Below are positions 17,351-26,520 of a stretch of 64,000 nucleotides of DNA, in pieces. Origin of the DNA: Natronobiforma cellulositropha (GTDB taxonomy: Archaea; Halobacteriota; Halobacteria; Halobacteriales; Natrialbaceae); NCBI RefSeq assembly GCF_025629245.1, contig NZ_JANZXN010000032.1:1-64000 (forward strand), written 5' to 3'. Positions within the stretch are counted from its first letter, which is position 1. Each line of letters opens with the position of its first letter. The notes under the pieces were generated by a model. The model saw nothing but the letters and a program-made list of their open reading frames with translations, did not search any database and was not told the origin of the DNA. Made by a program: the position numbers and the translations under genes.

Positions 17351-17377
17351 TATAAACCCTAGTGTGTGTCTACACTA
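17351..17377 (-). promoter_or_regulatory. vapBC promoter with adjacent inverted repeat
   Basis: TTTATA at 17351-17356 is the TATA box. Directly upstream, 17360-17377 reads TAGTGT-GTGTCT-ACACTA on the plus strand, an inverted repeat with perfect 6-bp arms. It overlaps the place where TFB would bind, so binding of VapB there could block initiation. Confidence 0.55.
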
Positions 17378-17496
17378 CCTCCCGTGGTGTGTGCGCGGCT
17401 TCGGTTGAACCACTGGGACGTGTGCGCGAGCCGCAATTCGGGTGAGCAGTCCGCACGTATACCGGTGGGACTCGAGCCAACTGCTCGAGTCCTCCC

Positions 17497-18804
17497 TCAG
17501 GAGAGTTCGGGCAGGTAGGCCGCGTTCGCCTCGAGCAGGTCCTCGGTCATCTCGTGAGCCTCGGCGAGTGTGAGCGTCGCCGCAGTCAGCGGATCGAGTT
17601 TGACGGCGCGGTGGATCGCCTCGCGGTCGCCCTCGAGACCGCCGGTGACGGCGAGGCGCTGGACGTCGACGTTCGAGCGGGTGAGCGCGGCGAGTTCCGG
17701 CGGGAGCGATCCCACGGAGCAGGGGTGGACGCCACGGCCGTCGACGAGACAGGGCACCTCGACGCAGCTCTCGCGCGGGAGGTTCTCGATCGCGCCCGTC
17801 TCGTTGCTCACGTTGAGGTTGAGCCGCCGGGGCGTGTCGGTCTCGATCGAGTGGATCAGCCGCGAGGCGTACTCTTCGGAGCGTTCGATCCGTGCCTCCT
17901 CGGGGTCGACCTCGACGCCTGCCGCGTCCCGCTCTGCGGCGCGGCGTTTCCACCCCTCGAGATAGGTCGCCGTCGGCATCCGCCCGGCGTAGCCGGTACC
18001 GGTCAGGCGCTCGATCTCACGCTCGCTCGTCCGAAAGTAGGGGAGGTACTCGCTGACGTGGTGGCTCGACTCGGTGACGAACGCCCCGAAGTGCTCGAGG
18101 AGGTCGAAGCGCACCGTATCTCGCTCGTAGATTTCGGGGTCGGTCATCGCCTCCTCGAGCAGCGGGTAGAGGTCCTCACCCTCGGCGGTACACTCGAGGA
18201 ACCAGGCCATGTGGTTGATGCCCGCGACCCAGTGTTCGAGGTCGTCTCGAGGGACGTCGACGTAGTCGGCGATGGCGTCGGCGGTGTGCTGGACGCTGTG
18301 GCAGAGACCGACGGTCTCGACATCGGTCGCCTCGAAGAGGCTCTGACAGAGGATCGCCATCGGGTTGGTGTAGTTGAGCAGGAGGGCGTCCGGACACAGG
18401 GCTTCGATGTCGCGAGCGATCTCGAGGAGCGTCGGAATCGTTCGCAGGCCGCGGAAGATGCCGCCGGGACCGAGGGTGTCGCCGATCGCCTGCTCTACGC
18501 CGTACCGTTCCGGAATGCGGATCTCGTTCTCGAACGGTTCGGTGCCGCCGACGTTGATCATGTTGAGGACGTAGTCGGCGCCCTCGAGCGCCTCGCGGCG
18601 GTCGGTCGTCGACTCGATGGTCGCGCCGACGTCGCCGTTTTCGACCATCGCCTCCGCGGCGGCGGTCGTCTGGGCGAGTCGGTGCTCGTCGATGTCCATC
18701 AGCGCGATCTCGCTGTCCGCGAGTGCGGGAAACGAGAGGATGTCGCCGACGAGGTTCTTCGAGAAGACGATGCTGCCCGCGCCGATGAACGCGATTCTGA
18801 CCAT
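17497..18804 (-). CDS. GH4 family NAD-dependent alpha-glycosidase
   Basis: The 435-aa protein is a family 4 glycoside hydrolase (MelA/AglA-like). It begins with a Rossmann nucleotide-binding motif, VRIAFIGAGSIVF, needed for the redox-assisted hydrolysis mechanism. It has the metal-binding GLCHSVQ (Cys) and GINHMAW (His) motifs, and NYTNPMAI. Such enzymes cleave alpha-galactosides, alpha-glucosides or glucuronides; the substrate cannot be fixed from this sequence. The CHSVQ form is usually found in alpha-galactosidase/alpha-glucosidase members. I chose ATG 18804 because the Rossmann strand begins at the second residue. No sugar transporter gene is adjacent. Confidence 0.9.
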   Translation of the reverse strand: MVRIAFIGAGSIVFSKNLVGDILSFPALADSEIALMDIDEHRLAQTTAAAEAMVENGDVGATIESTTDRREALEGADYVLNMINVGGTEPFENEIRIPERYGVEQAIGDTLGPGGIFRGLRTIPTLLEIARDIEALCPDALLLNYTNPMAILCQSLFEATDVETVGLCHSVQHTADAIADYVDVPRDDLEHWVAGINHMAWFLECTAEGEDLYPLLEEAMTDPEIYERDTVRFDLLEHFGAFVTESSHHVSEYLPYFRTSEREIERLTGTGYAGRMPTATYLEGWKRRAAERDAAGVEVDPEEARIERSEEYASRLIHSIETDTPRRLNLNVSNETGAIENLPRESCVEVPCLVDGRGVHPCSVGSLPPELAALTRSNVDVQRLAVTGGLEGDREAIHRAVKLDPLTAATLTLAEAHEMTEDLLEANAAYLPELS

Positions 18805-18962
18805 TCGACCTACTCGTCGGCAAGCGAGTCGCATGGATCTACTGGTAGCGGTGGTCCGTGCAACGGCTGTGGTTCCGGCGGCCGTCCCGTTCGAATTCGC
18901 CTGACGCCGCCCACCCGACCGGGACGAAAAGACATTACTACTCCGAGGGTGTCGAAGCGAGT

Positions 18963-20060
18963 ATGCCGCTACAGGCGCCGCCGTTACGTGGGTTACACGA
19001 CGAGCGCGGGGCGAAGTTCACCGAGTTCGGCGGCTGGGACATGCCGGTCGAGTTCGATTCGATCCGCGAGGAACACGAGACCGTTCGCGATGACGTCGGC
19101 CGCTTCGACGTCTCGCACATGGGCCAGATTCACGTCACCGGACCCGACGCGACGGCGTTGATGGGGCGACTCACCTCGAACGACGTCGACGCGCTCGAGG
19201 TCGGTGACGCACAGTACGCGACGATCACCGACGAGGAGGGGATCGTCATCGACGACACGGTCGTCTACCGGCTACCGGACGAAGGCGGCGAGTGCGCCTA
19301 CCTCTTCGTGCCGAACGCGGGCAACGACGAGGCGATGCACGAGCGCTGGATCGACTACCGCAACGAGTGGGGTCTCGAGGCGACCGTCGACAACCAGACC
19401 GACGAGTTCGCCATGTTCGCCGTGCAGGGACCGAACGCCCGCTCGCTCGTCGCCGACCTCGTCGAGGAGTCGCTCACCGGTGTCGGCCGCTTCGAGACGA
19501 CGAGCGTCACCATCGAGGGCGTCGAGTGTCTCGCCGCCCGCACCGGCTACACCGGCGAGGACGGCTTCGAACTGGTCGTGCCGTGGCGCGAGGCGGAGAC
19601 CGTCTGGACCGCCCTCGAGTGTCAGCCCTGCGGTCTCGGGGCGCGAAACACCCTGCGGATGGAGGCCGGACTCGTCCTCGCAGGACAGGACTTCGACCAC
19701 GAGTCGAACCCGCGTACGCCCTACGAGGCTGGCATCGGCTTCACCGTCAAACTCGACACCGAGTTCGTCGGCCGGGACGCCTTAGAGCGCGTCCACGAGG
19801 AGGGCGTCGAGGAGAAACTCGTCGGCTTCCGCCTCATCGACCGGGGCATCCCCCGACACGGCTACGACATCACGAGCACCGAAGGGCGCGTCATCGGCAC
19901 CGTCACGAGCGGGACCATGAGTCCGACGCTCGAGGCACCGATCGGCCTCGGCTACGTGCCGGTCGAGTACGCAGAGCCGGGGACGACCTTCCGCGTCATC
20001 GTCCGCGGCCAATCGAAGAAGGCGCGAGTCGAACCGATCCCGTTCATCGACACCATCTGA
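18963..20060 (+). CDS. gcvT: Glycine cleavage system T protein (aminomethyltransferase)
   Basis: The 365-aa protein is the tetrahydrofolate-dependent aminomethyltransferase of the glycine cleavage system. It contains FGGWDMPVEF and FDVSHMGQIHVTG near the N-terminus and a C-terminal GYVPVEYAEPG barrel domain. It takes the aminomethyl group from lipoyl-GcvH and releases ammonia and methylene-folate. I chose ATG 18963 (MPLQAPPLRG); the extension to 18858 is not family-like. gcvH follows after 9 nt. Confidence 0.96.
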   Translation: MPLQAPPLRGLHDERGAKFTEFGGWDMPVEFDSIREEHETVRDDVGRFDVSHMGQIHVTGPDATALMGRLTSNDVDALEVGDAQYATITDEEGIVIDDTVVYRLPDEGGECAYLFVPNAGNDEAMHERWIDYRNEWGLEATVDNQTDEFAMFAVQGPNARSLVADLVEESLTGVGRFETTSVTIEGVECLAARTGYTGEDGFELVVPWREAETVWTALECQPCGLGARNTLRMEAGLVLAGQDFDHESNPRTPYEAGIGFTVKLDTEFVGRDALERVHEEGVEEKLVGFRLIDRGIPRHGYDITSTEGRVIGTVTSGTMSPTLEAPIGLGYVPVEYAEPGTTFRVIVRGQSKKARVEPIPFIDTI

Positions 20061-20069
20061 TAGATAACA

Positions 20070-20447
20070 ATGAGCTTCGACGTTCCAACCGACCGGCAGT
20101 ATCTGGAATCGCACGAGTGGGCACTCGAGACCGACGGCGTCGTCCGCGTCGGCATCACGGACTTCGCACAGGACGAACTCGGTGACGTCGTCTTCGTCGA
20201 ACTCCCCGACGTCGGCGAGGCCGTCACCGCGGGCGACGCCTTCGGCGTTGTCGAGTCGATCAAGGCCGTCTCCGACCTCTACGCGCCCGTCAGCGGCGAG
20301 GTCGTCGGCGTCAACGACGCCGTCTTCGACGCGCCCGAACTCGTCAACGACGACCCCTTCGGCGAGGGCTGGATGCTCGAGATCGACCCATCGGGAGACG
20401 AGACCGACCTGCTCGAAGCTGTGGAGTACGAAGACCAGATCGCCTGA
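20070..20447 (+). CDS. gcvH: Glycine cleavage system H protein
   Basis: The 125-aa protein is the lipoyl carrier. The lipoylated lysine is in [17 protein letters not shown], and the protein has the expected length. It is the second gene after gcvT. The P-protein genes, which often follow in haloarchaea, are not here: a TrmB regulator lies next on the opposite strand. Confidence 0.97.
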   Translation: MSFDVPTDRQYLESHEWALETDGVVRVGITDFAQDELGDVVFVELPDVGEAVTAGDAFGVVESIKAVSDLYAPVSGEVVGVNDAVFDAPELVNDDPFGEGWMLEIDPSGDETDLLEAVEYEDQIA

Positions 20448-20471
20448 GCGCCGACCCGGGCGGTGTCGCGA

Positions 20472-21305
20472 CTACGTGCCGGGTAGGCCGGGGTCGTCGG
20501 TTGGTTGCAGCCCCGTCGCCATCAGTCGGCGGGCGATCACCACGATTCCGTTGTCGAATCCCCGTCCGAACACCGCTTTTTCGTGCGCTTCTCGCTCGGG
20601 CTGGTTCGCGTGAACTGAGCTGACCAGAATCGTGTTTTTGTCGACTAACAGGAGCCGACTGATCGTCGTGTCGTCGGCCGCGTCCGCCGGAGAGCTGTGA
20701 AGCCACTCGAGTCCGGAGACGAACACCCGTGCATCGGGAAGTGCCTCCTCTACCGTCTCGCGGACCTCGTCGTTCGCCGTTCCGACGAGGACGTCGAGAT
20801 CCATCTCGAGGGCGTTTCGCAGGTGCTCGAGTAACTCGTCCGTGAGGATCTTTCGGCGGTTGAGTATCAGCACAACTTCCTGTTCTGCCGACCCGATCAG
20901 CTGGTGTGTTCGGTTCGCGATGGACGTACTCCCCGACAGCGACCAGACTTCGTGTGTGATCTCTCGGTCGGTGTCGAAGTTCGTCGGCTCGAGTTTCCCG
21001 AGAACGTCGACGAGCGTCTCCGTCCGGGATTCGAACTCCCTGCGGAGCGTCTGGGCGGCTTCGTCGGTCATGACCGCACGGAACTGCTGTGGACTCGAGT
21101 GCTGCACTTCGACGAGCCCCTTCGCCTCGAGGACCCGAACGGCGTCGTAGACGCGGGTCCGCGGAACGTCTGAGAGCTCGCTGATCTCCTTTGCGGTCGC
21201 TTTCGGGAGCTGTGAGAGGGCGACGAAACACTTCGATTCGTACTCTTTCAGCCCCAGTTGTTGAAGTAATTCTACTGCTCGTTGGTGATTAGATAGTTCT
21301 TCCAT
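20472..21305 (-). CDS. TrmB-family transcriptional regulator
   Basis: The 277-aa protein has the TrmB N-terminal winged helix (LLQQLGLKEYESKCFVAL, then TAKEISELSDVPRTRVYDAV) and a C-terminal PLD-like region (residues ~110-260) instead of a clear sugar-binding domain. Members control sugar or central metabolism genes in haloarchaea. I chose ATG 21305; an upstream TTG is less likely. It converges on gcvTH. Two copies of TTGGGTCCCAA-like sequence, one across its own start codon and one 185 bp upstream, may be its binding sites. Confidence 0.87.
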   Translation of the reverse strand: MEELSNHQRAVELLQQLGLKEYESKCFVALSQLPKATAKEISELSDVPRTRVYDAVRVLEAKGLVEVQHSSPQQFRAVMTDEAAQTLRREFESRTETLVDVLGKLEPTNFDTDREITHEVWSLSGSTSIANRTHQLIGSAEQEVVLILNRRKILTDELLEHLRNALEMDLDVLVGTANDEVRETVEEALPDARVFVSGLEWLHSSPADAADDTTISRLLLVDKNTILVSSVHANQPEREAHEKAVFGRGFDNGIVVIARRLMATGLQPTDDPGLPGT

Positions 21306-21624
21306 GGGTCCCAACCATACTACCGACTCTGTACCGTGTTACCTGTTGTACGAGTGCTCACAAGAGACTTCCTGTATCGTTTCCAAGGGCTTCACCCGTC
21401 GTCCGTGGCGAAAACGCAATTCACCCAGATAATCACAGTAAGGTTATACGGGGGCCGGGCCAAGCAGTACTCGGTACGGAGTGCAGTTGGGTCCCAACCA
21501 GTGTTCTTCCGTACCATCGCTGTCACCCGGTGACAGCGTTCGTGGGACCGGCAGGTGCGTCGAAACCACTACTTTCCGTCGTCCCACACCGTCTCACTAC
21601 CGGGAAAACCAGGTACGACGGGAG
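21306..21624. other. Intergenic region between two regulators
   Basis: No gene is supported. The stretch holds the upstream region of the trmB-like gene and a duplicated 12-mer: GGGTCCCAACCA at 21306-21317 and again at 21489-21500. The second copy sits in the perfect palindrome TTGGGTCCCAA (21487-21497). A TATA-like GTTATACG is seen near 21440 on the plus strand. Confidence 0.5.
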
Positions 21625-21942
21625 CTACGGCGACTGGTCGTCGACGAGACTGTTCCGCCGCCCGGGTAAGACCGCCAGCAGCGGTTCGATCTTCTCGAAT
21701 TCGGGTCCCTTCTTCACCTCGTGTTCGCCTCGGTTCCATCTGATCAACCCCATGTCCACCAGCTTCGGGAGGTGAACGTGTTCCATCTCGAGGGCCACCT
21801 GTCGGTCCTCGAGCGGCTGGTTCGAGCCGTAGGTGAGTGCTGCGCGGTCGAACTGCGGATTGTGGTCGGTCAGAGCGAGTAACATCTCCCGGCGGTAGAC
21901 GTTCGCCACCGCCTCCAGGTGATCGTCGAGTGTAAGGGCCAT
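21625..21942 (-). CDS. Winged-helix DNA-binding protein (haloarchaeal DUF7344-like)
   Basis: The 105-aa protein is a small winged-helix protein: LEAVANVYRREMLLALT, then LEMEHVHLPKLVDMGLIRW, which is the recognition-helix pattern of the haloarchaeal ArsR/DUF7344 type. No metal or ligand domain is visible. I chose ATG 21942 (MALTLDDHLEAV). It is divergent from dinB with a 190-bp gap. The regulated genes are unknown. Confidence 0.82.
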   Translation of the reverse strand: MALTLDDHLEAVANVYRREMLLALTDHNPQFDRAALTYGSNQPLEDRQVALEMEHVHLPKLVDMGLIRWNRGEHEVKKGPEFEKIEPLLAVLPGRRNSLVDDQSP

Positions 21943-22132
21943 GGCTAGTTTCACACGCCCCACCGTCATATGCTATCGAGTTTTTCATAACTCTCTGTTG
22001 TTTGAGGATCTGAGTGACACCTGTGCACAGCGCTCGACGTGTTGGTTACTGCGGTGCGTCCGTCCGGAACCCGACCGCCGTTCGCTCGAGACAGAACGTT
22101 CACGAGGCTGGACGCCAACTAGCGTCTATCGT

Positions 22133-23407
22133 ATGAGAGAGGGGGCTCGACTGCCCGGTGTCGACGACGGCGGTGACGAGCCGGAGCCGATCGTCCTCCA
22201 CGTCGACGCCGACTGCTTCTACGCCTCGTGTGAGCGACTGCGCGAACCCGCCCTCCGTGGGGAACCCGTCGTCGTCGGCATGGGCTACGAAGCCGACGAG
22301 ACCGTCGGTGCCGTCGCCACCGCGAGCTACGAGGCCCGCGCCTTCGGCGTCGAGAGCGCCCAGGCCATCTCGAGCGCGCTCGAGCGCTTACCGCGCCGAG
22401 CCGACTGCGCCGACCGGCCGGACCTCGACGAGGATGCGACGGGCTACTACCGGCCGGTCGACATGGAATTTTACCAGTCGGTCGCCGCCGACGTGCGGAC
22501 GATCCTCCACGAGTGTGCGGACGTCGTCCGCGAGGTGAGCATCGACGAGGCCTACCTCGACGTGAGCGAGCGGACCGCCTGGCCGGTCGCCGAGGGGTTC
22601 GCCCGTCACGTCAAAGATCGCATCCGTCGCGAGGTCGGCGTCACCGTCAGCGTCGGCGTCGCCTCGACGATGAGCGTCGCGAAGATCGCGAGCGACTTCG
22701 AGAAACCCGACGGTCTCACCGTCGTCGAACCGGCTGCGGTCCGGGAGTTTCTCGCCCCGCTCTCGGTCGACCTGCTCTACGGCGTCGGTCCCGTGACCGC
22801 CCGCGAACTGCGACGGATGGGTCTCGAGACGGCGGCTGACGTCGCCGAGACCGACCCGAAGCCGCTGGTCGACGCCTTCGGCGAGCGTGGCCGCGAACTG
22901 TACGAGCGTGCCCGCGGCGTCGACGATCGGCGCGTCGAACCGACCGGGGTGCCGAAGAGTTTCTCGCGCGAGTCGGCGTTCGACGCGAGTCTCGAAGCGC
23001 CGGGACCGAAACGCGAGACGATCCGCACCCTCGCGGCGGCCGTCGCCGAGCGGGCGACCCGCGAGGGCGCACTGTACCGGACGATCGGCATCAAGGCTGT
23101 CACCCCGCCGTACGACGTTCACACCCGCGAGAACTCGCTGCCGGGACCGGTCGACGACCCCGACCTGGTCGAGCGGACGGCGCTCTCGCTGTTCGCGGAG
23201 TTCGAACGAGAGCGCGTCCGGAAAGTCGGCGTCCGCCTCGCCAACCTCGAGTTCGCCGCGGGTGAACAGACCAGTCTCGAAGGGTGGGACGGCGAGGCGT
23301 CGGTTCCGGTGGGTGAGGACACCGTCTCCACCGACGAGCAGTCGGCGGGGCGTCGCCGTGGGGGGCAGTCGACGCTCGTCGACTTCGCGAACGACGAACA
23401 CGACTAG
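22133..23407 (+). CDS. dinB: DNA polymerase IV (Y-family, DinB)
   Basis: The 424-aa protein is a translesion polymerase. The palm acids are in VLHVDADCFYASCE (D near residue 26) and VSIDEAYLDVSE (DE near residue 128). The finger (ATASYEARAFGV), the thumb helix-hairpin-helix (LLYGVGPVTARELRRMG) and the little-finger domain follow. The C-terminus ends QSTLVDFANDEHD, a PCNA-interaction (PIP) box QxxLxxF. I chose ATG 22133. A longer frame reaching 21941 overlaps the divergent gene's start and is rejected. Confidence 0.95.
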   Translation: MREGARLPGVDDGGDEPEPIVLHVDADCFYASCERLREPALRGEPVVVGMGYEADETVGAVATASYEARAFGVESAQAISSALERLPRRADCADRPDLDEDATGYYRPVDMEFYQSVAADVRTILHECADVVREVSIDEAYLDVSERTAWPVAEGFARHVKDRIRREVGVTVSVGVASTMSVAKIASDFEKPDGLTVVEPAAVREFLAPLSVDLLYGVGPVTARELRRMGLETAADVAETDPKPLVDAFGERGRELYERARGVDDRRVEPTGVPKSFSRESAFDASLEAPGPKRETIRTLAAAVAERATREGALYRTIGIKAVTPPYDVHTRENSLPGPVDDPDLVERTALSLFAEFERERVRKVGVRLANLEFAAGEQTSLEGWDGEASVPVGEDTVSTDEQSAGRRRGGQSTLVDFANDEHD

Positions 23408-23525
23408 CCGAAATACCCAACTTCCTCGAACGCCGACGGGAGGGTGGGACTGACAGGAACGTTGAAATTATACCCCGACGAATCCGAGAGGGAAACGTGG
23501 TCTCCCCAAACACGACAGATCTTCC

Positions 23526-24770
23526 ATGACTGAGGACTTCGACTTCTACGACCTCCTCGAGGTGTCTTCTGAGGCCTCACAGGACGACATCAAGCAGGCG
23601 TTTCGCGAGCAGGTGCGCATCTACCACCCGGACCTGAACGACGACGAGCGCGCACGAGCACAGTTCACCGCGCTGAAGAAGGCCTACGACATCCTCGGCG
23701 ACCCGGTCGAACGGCGGGCGTACGACCGACTCGGCCACGAAGACTACGTCGCAAAGCGCACGAAGGGGCTGCCCTCCCCCGACGCGTGGAAGAAACGCCC
23801 CACGAAGACCAAACGTAAGCGGGTCGTCGGCGAGGACGACGCCACCGGAACCACGGAGACGGCCGCGGGTTCGACGGGGACGAAGACGGCAGGGACGGGA
23901 CAGACGTCGACGTCCTCGAGTCGCTCCCGGCGCACGCGGCGCAACGCAACCAGTTCGACGGCGACCGGATCGGCGACGGGCACGGCAACCGGGACGGCTG
24001 GGAGTGGCACGACGACCGGTTCCAGCGCAACCGGAGCTGGGAGTGGCACGACGACGGGCCGGAGGCGTCGTTCCGCTCGCGGCGCATCGAGCGAGAGCGA
24101 CAACGCGCTCGTCCGCTGGTGGCGCCGACAGAACGTCGCCTGGCCGCTGCTCTGGCTCTCGACGGCCATCTACCTCGGCGGACTCTCCCACTTCGGTCTC
24201 GAGAACCGAAACGCACTCGAGTCGCTCCTCGCGTCGCTGACGGCCGCCGGCGACGTCGGAACGATGTGGGCGACGCTCACCGAGAGTCGTCACGGCGTCG
24301 AGACGGCCGCCGGATTCGTCGCGGGGGTCGACCTGATCGACCCACCGCTCGCTCCGCTCGAGTGGTACGGCGCGCTCGCCGGCGTCGTCTGCGTATCGGT
24401 ACTCGCACTGCTCGTCGCTCGCGTGCGCTGGCGAGCGGACACCTGGGGTCCGGTCTCGATAGACGAGACGATCGTGCTCGCCCTGGCGCTCGCGGTCACG
24501 ACGACGCTCGTCGGCGGCCCGTTCCTCGCGGGGGTCGTCCTCATGCCGCTGCTGTTCGGCGTCGTCGTCCACCGGACGCACGCGCTCCCGGGCTGGTCGC
24601 CGTCGTACCTCTTCGTCCTCGCGGTCTCGGTGCCGGCGCTGGCGCTTGCGCTGGCCGCCGTCGGATACGCGTCGCTACCGTCTGACCTCCTCGCGTACGT
24701 CCTCGTGCCGGTCGCCGGAGCACTCGGCTTGCCGATCCGGACGACGATCCGCAAGCGTTTCGGGCGCTGA
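23526..24770 (+). CDS. Membrane-anchored J-domain protein
   Basis: The 414-aa protein begins with a complete J domain (residues ~5-70: FDFYDLLEVSSEASQ, HPD at IYHPDLN, YDILGDPVERRAYDRLGHE). A long Thr/Gly/Ser-rich spacer with basic clusters (about 95-195) and four to five predicted membrane helices follow. It lacks the G/F and zinc-finger regions of true DnaJ, so it is a type III J protein that would recruit DnaK to the membrane. The spacer is repetitive in DNA (GGCACGACGACCGG-like units). Confidence 0.88.
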   Translation: MTEDFDFYDLLEVSSEASQDDIKQAFREQVRIYHPDLNDDERARAQFTALKKAYDILGDPVERRAYDRLGHEDYVAKRTKGLPSPDAWKKRPTKTKRKRVVGEDDATGTTETAAGSTGTKTAGTGQTSTSSSRSRRTRRNATSSTATGSATGTATGTAGSGTTTGSSATGAGSGTTTGRRRRSARGASSESDNALVRWWRRQNVAWPLLWLSTAIYLGGLSHFGLENRNALESLLASLTAAGDVGTMWATLTESRHGVETAAGFVAGVDLIDPPLAPLEWYGALAGVVCVSVLALLVARVRWRADTWGPVSIDETIVLALALAVTTTLVGGPFLAGVVLMPLLFGVVVHRTHALPGWSPSYLFVLAVSVPALALALAAVGYASLPSDLLAYVLVPVAGALGLPIRTTIRKRFGR

Positions 24771-25409
24771 TCAGCCGATCAGCGTCGCGACGCCTTTCGT
24801 CTGCCGGTAGTCCGACCGGAGAATCGCCTCGAGCGCCGCGACGATGGTGTCTTCGTCGCCCGCTTCCCACTCCGTGGGTTCGCGGACCGGAACCACCAGA
24901 AAGCCGCGGCCGCGGATGTCGACGCCGTGGAGCGCCGCCACGTCCAGGCCGGGCCCGTAGCGGTGGCGCTGGGTCGTGTACTCTCTGAGTACGTGATCGG
25001 TCGCTCGCTCGCCGACCGGCAACAGAATGTGAGCGTTGATCGCGCGCAGTTCCGCGTCGAAGTAGCGCTCGAGTTCGTCGTACTCGGCCGCCGTCGGCGT
25101 CCGTCCGCCCTCGAGTGTACACATGTGGATGTAGTTTAGAAAGCAGTTCTCGAGGGTCGGCCGCTCGGCGGGACCGCTGGCGAACTCGAGCGTCCGCAGG
25201 AGGGCGGCGATCGCGCGGCCGGCTTCGGTCTCGGTGAACGGGACGCCGGTCGTCTCACCGCCGTGGATGCCGGGGTGGTCGCCGATGACGTGGAAGTCCG
25301 CGTTGGCGTCGCCGTAGCCGAAGACTGCAGGGTGGGCGTCAGGATCGTGTCGCTCGAACGGAGGACGCATTCCGAACGGATTGCTCCGTCGATCAGTGAC
25401 GTTCTTCAC
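24771..25409 (-). CDS. Uracil-DNA glycosylase superfamily protein
   Basis: The 212-aa protein has the UDG-superfamily motif GDHPG near residue 50 and a C-terminal HGVDIRGRGFLVVPVREPTEW region. It probably excises uracil or deaminated bases. The cysteines expected for the iron-sulfur cluster of family 4 are not clearly arranged, so the exact UDG family is uncertain. I favour the GTG at 25409 (VKNVTDRRSNPFGMRPP), which fits related haloarchaeal proteins as I recall them; ATG 25370 is an alternative. It converges on the J-protein gene, with the stops adjacent. Confidence 0.78.
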   Translation of the reverse strand: MKNVTDRRSNPFGMRPPFERHDPDAHPAVFGYGDANADFHVIGDHPGIHGGETTGVPFTETEAGRAIAALLRTLEFASGPAERPTLENCFLNYIHMCTLEGGRTPTAAEYDELERYFDAELRAINAHILLPVGERATDHVLREYTTQRHRYGPGLDVAALHGVDIRGRGFLVVPVREPTEWEAGDEDTIVAALEAILRSDYRQTKGVATLIG

Positions 25410-25555
25410 GCGGTGAGTTACGCGTCCACCCCGCATAACGAAATCGATCCGCCGGCAAGGGTCTCTCTCGCGCCGTCTCGTGGTCGAATGCTCGTTTCAC
25501 CACCTCGACCTGTCGTCCAGGGTGACGACGACTCACCGTTCGATACGCGGCGAGG

Positions 25556-25561
25556 GTATAA
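25556..25561 (+). promoter_or_regulatory. TATA box of the 71-aa gene
   Basis: GTATAA is centred 28 nt before the ATG at 25587, the spacing of haloarchaeal leaderless promoters. It supports the small gene that follows. Confidence 0.55.
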
Positions 25562-25586
25562 GCCGGTTCGGTGACTGTCTCCTCTG

Positions 25587-25802
25587 ATGAGTTTCCGAAC
25601 GCGCCTCACCCTCCGCCTGCACCGACTGCTCGTCTACTGGGGACTGTTGAAACACCCCTTCGGTCGTGACTACGTCGCCGAGCACTACACGCCGACGGGC
25701 GGGCAGTCGACGCCCGCAGGCGACGAGACCGCGTCCGTCGACAGGGCGGGTGTACACACCGGGACCGCCCGACCCTCGGTGTCCGACGGCGACGGACACT
25801 GA
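25587..25802 (+). CDS. Small hypothetical protein (71 aa)
   Basis: The protein starts MSFRTRLTLRLHRLLVYWG, an amphipathic basic helix, then HPFGRDYVAEHYTP, and ends in a polar Gly/Asp/Ser tail. I do not recognise a named family. A TATA element at leaderless distance and a start suited to membrane association argue that it is expressed. It lies between the divergent UDG gene and the convergent Bat-type regulator. Confidence 0.5.
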   Translation: MSFRTRLTLRLHRLLVYWGLLKHPFGRDYVAEHYTPTGGQSTPAGDETASVDRAGVHTGTARPSVSDGDGH

Positions 25803-25848
25803 CGGCGCGGGTTCGCTCTCGGGGTGCGGATACGTCCGCTGCCGCCGG

Positions 25849-26520
25849 TCACTTCGGCACGTCGGTATCGGCGGACTCTCCGATGACGACCGTCGAGTGG
25901 ATCAGCGACGCCAGACCGCGCCGCAGTCGCTGTGAGACCGCCGAATCTGACACCTCGAGTTTCTCGCCGAGGTCGACGAGCGTCGTCTGCCGCGGCACGT
26001 CGAAGTAGCCGTCCTCGTAGGCTGCGAGGACGAGTTCTCGCTGGGCCTCCGTGAGACCGAAGCGCGGCCTGTTTTCGGGACCGATCGCCTCGTGGATCTG
26101 GACGAGTTCGACCGAGATGTCCTGCTCGAGACAGCGGGTGTAAAACGCCGAGAGACCTTCGTAGGCGGGAAAGCGGAGCCGAAACGTCCACTGTTCGGCG
26201 GTGGCGGCGGCACCGGTCACGATCGCCGTCGTCTCGCGAACGGACTCGAGAAAGCCGTTGACTTCGCTGGCCCACTCGAGGTGAACCAGGGTGTGGCCGT
26301 CGACCTCGTCGATGACGGCTGCGTCCGTGACCACGTCGACGCGACCCAGTTCCTCGAGTGCACCGTCGGTCGCCCGTTCGGGAATCCAGAGGTACGGGAT
26401 GACCGACTCGTCCGTCGGCACCGTCGACTCGACGCTCACCGTCGAAGCGGTGTCGGACTCGAGGAGCGAACCGAGCGGGAACTCGTCTGCGGGGATCGTA
26501 ACGCTCGCGATGACGCTCAT
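25849..26520 (-). CDS. Bat-type (HTH_10) transcriptional regulator
   Basis: The 223-aa protein has an N-terminal BAT-like domain (residues ~1-150) and a C-terminal HTH_10 domain, GLTEAQRELVLAAYEDGYFDVPR then TLVDLGEKLEVSDSAVSQRLRR, which is the signature of bacterio-opsin activator-like proteins. Receiver, PAS and GAF domains are absent, so it is a short member. Its target is unknown. Confidence 0.9.
   Translation of the reverse strand: MSVIASVTIPADEFPLGSLLESDTASTVSVESTVPTDESVIPYLWIPERATDGALEELGRVDVVTDAAVIDEVDGHTLVHLEWASEVNGFLESVRETTAIVTGAAATAEQWTFRLRFPAYEGLSAFYTRCLEQDISVELVQIHEAIGPENRPRFGLTEAQRELVLAAYEDGYFDVPRQTTLVDLGEKLEVSDSAVSQRLRRGLASLIHSTVVIGESADTDVPK

Noticed and set aside
21336-21533. 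A 65-codon plus-strand frame between the regulators
   Set aside because: Poor composition and no recognisable domain; no start-proximal TATA at the right distance.
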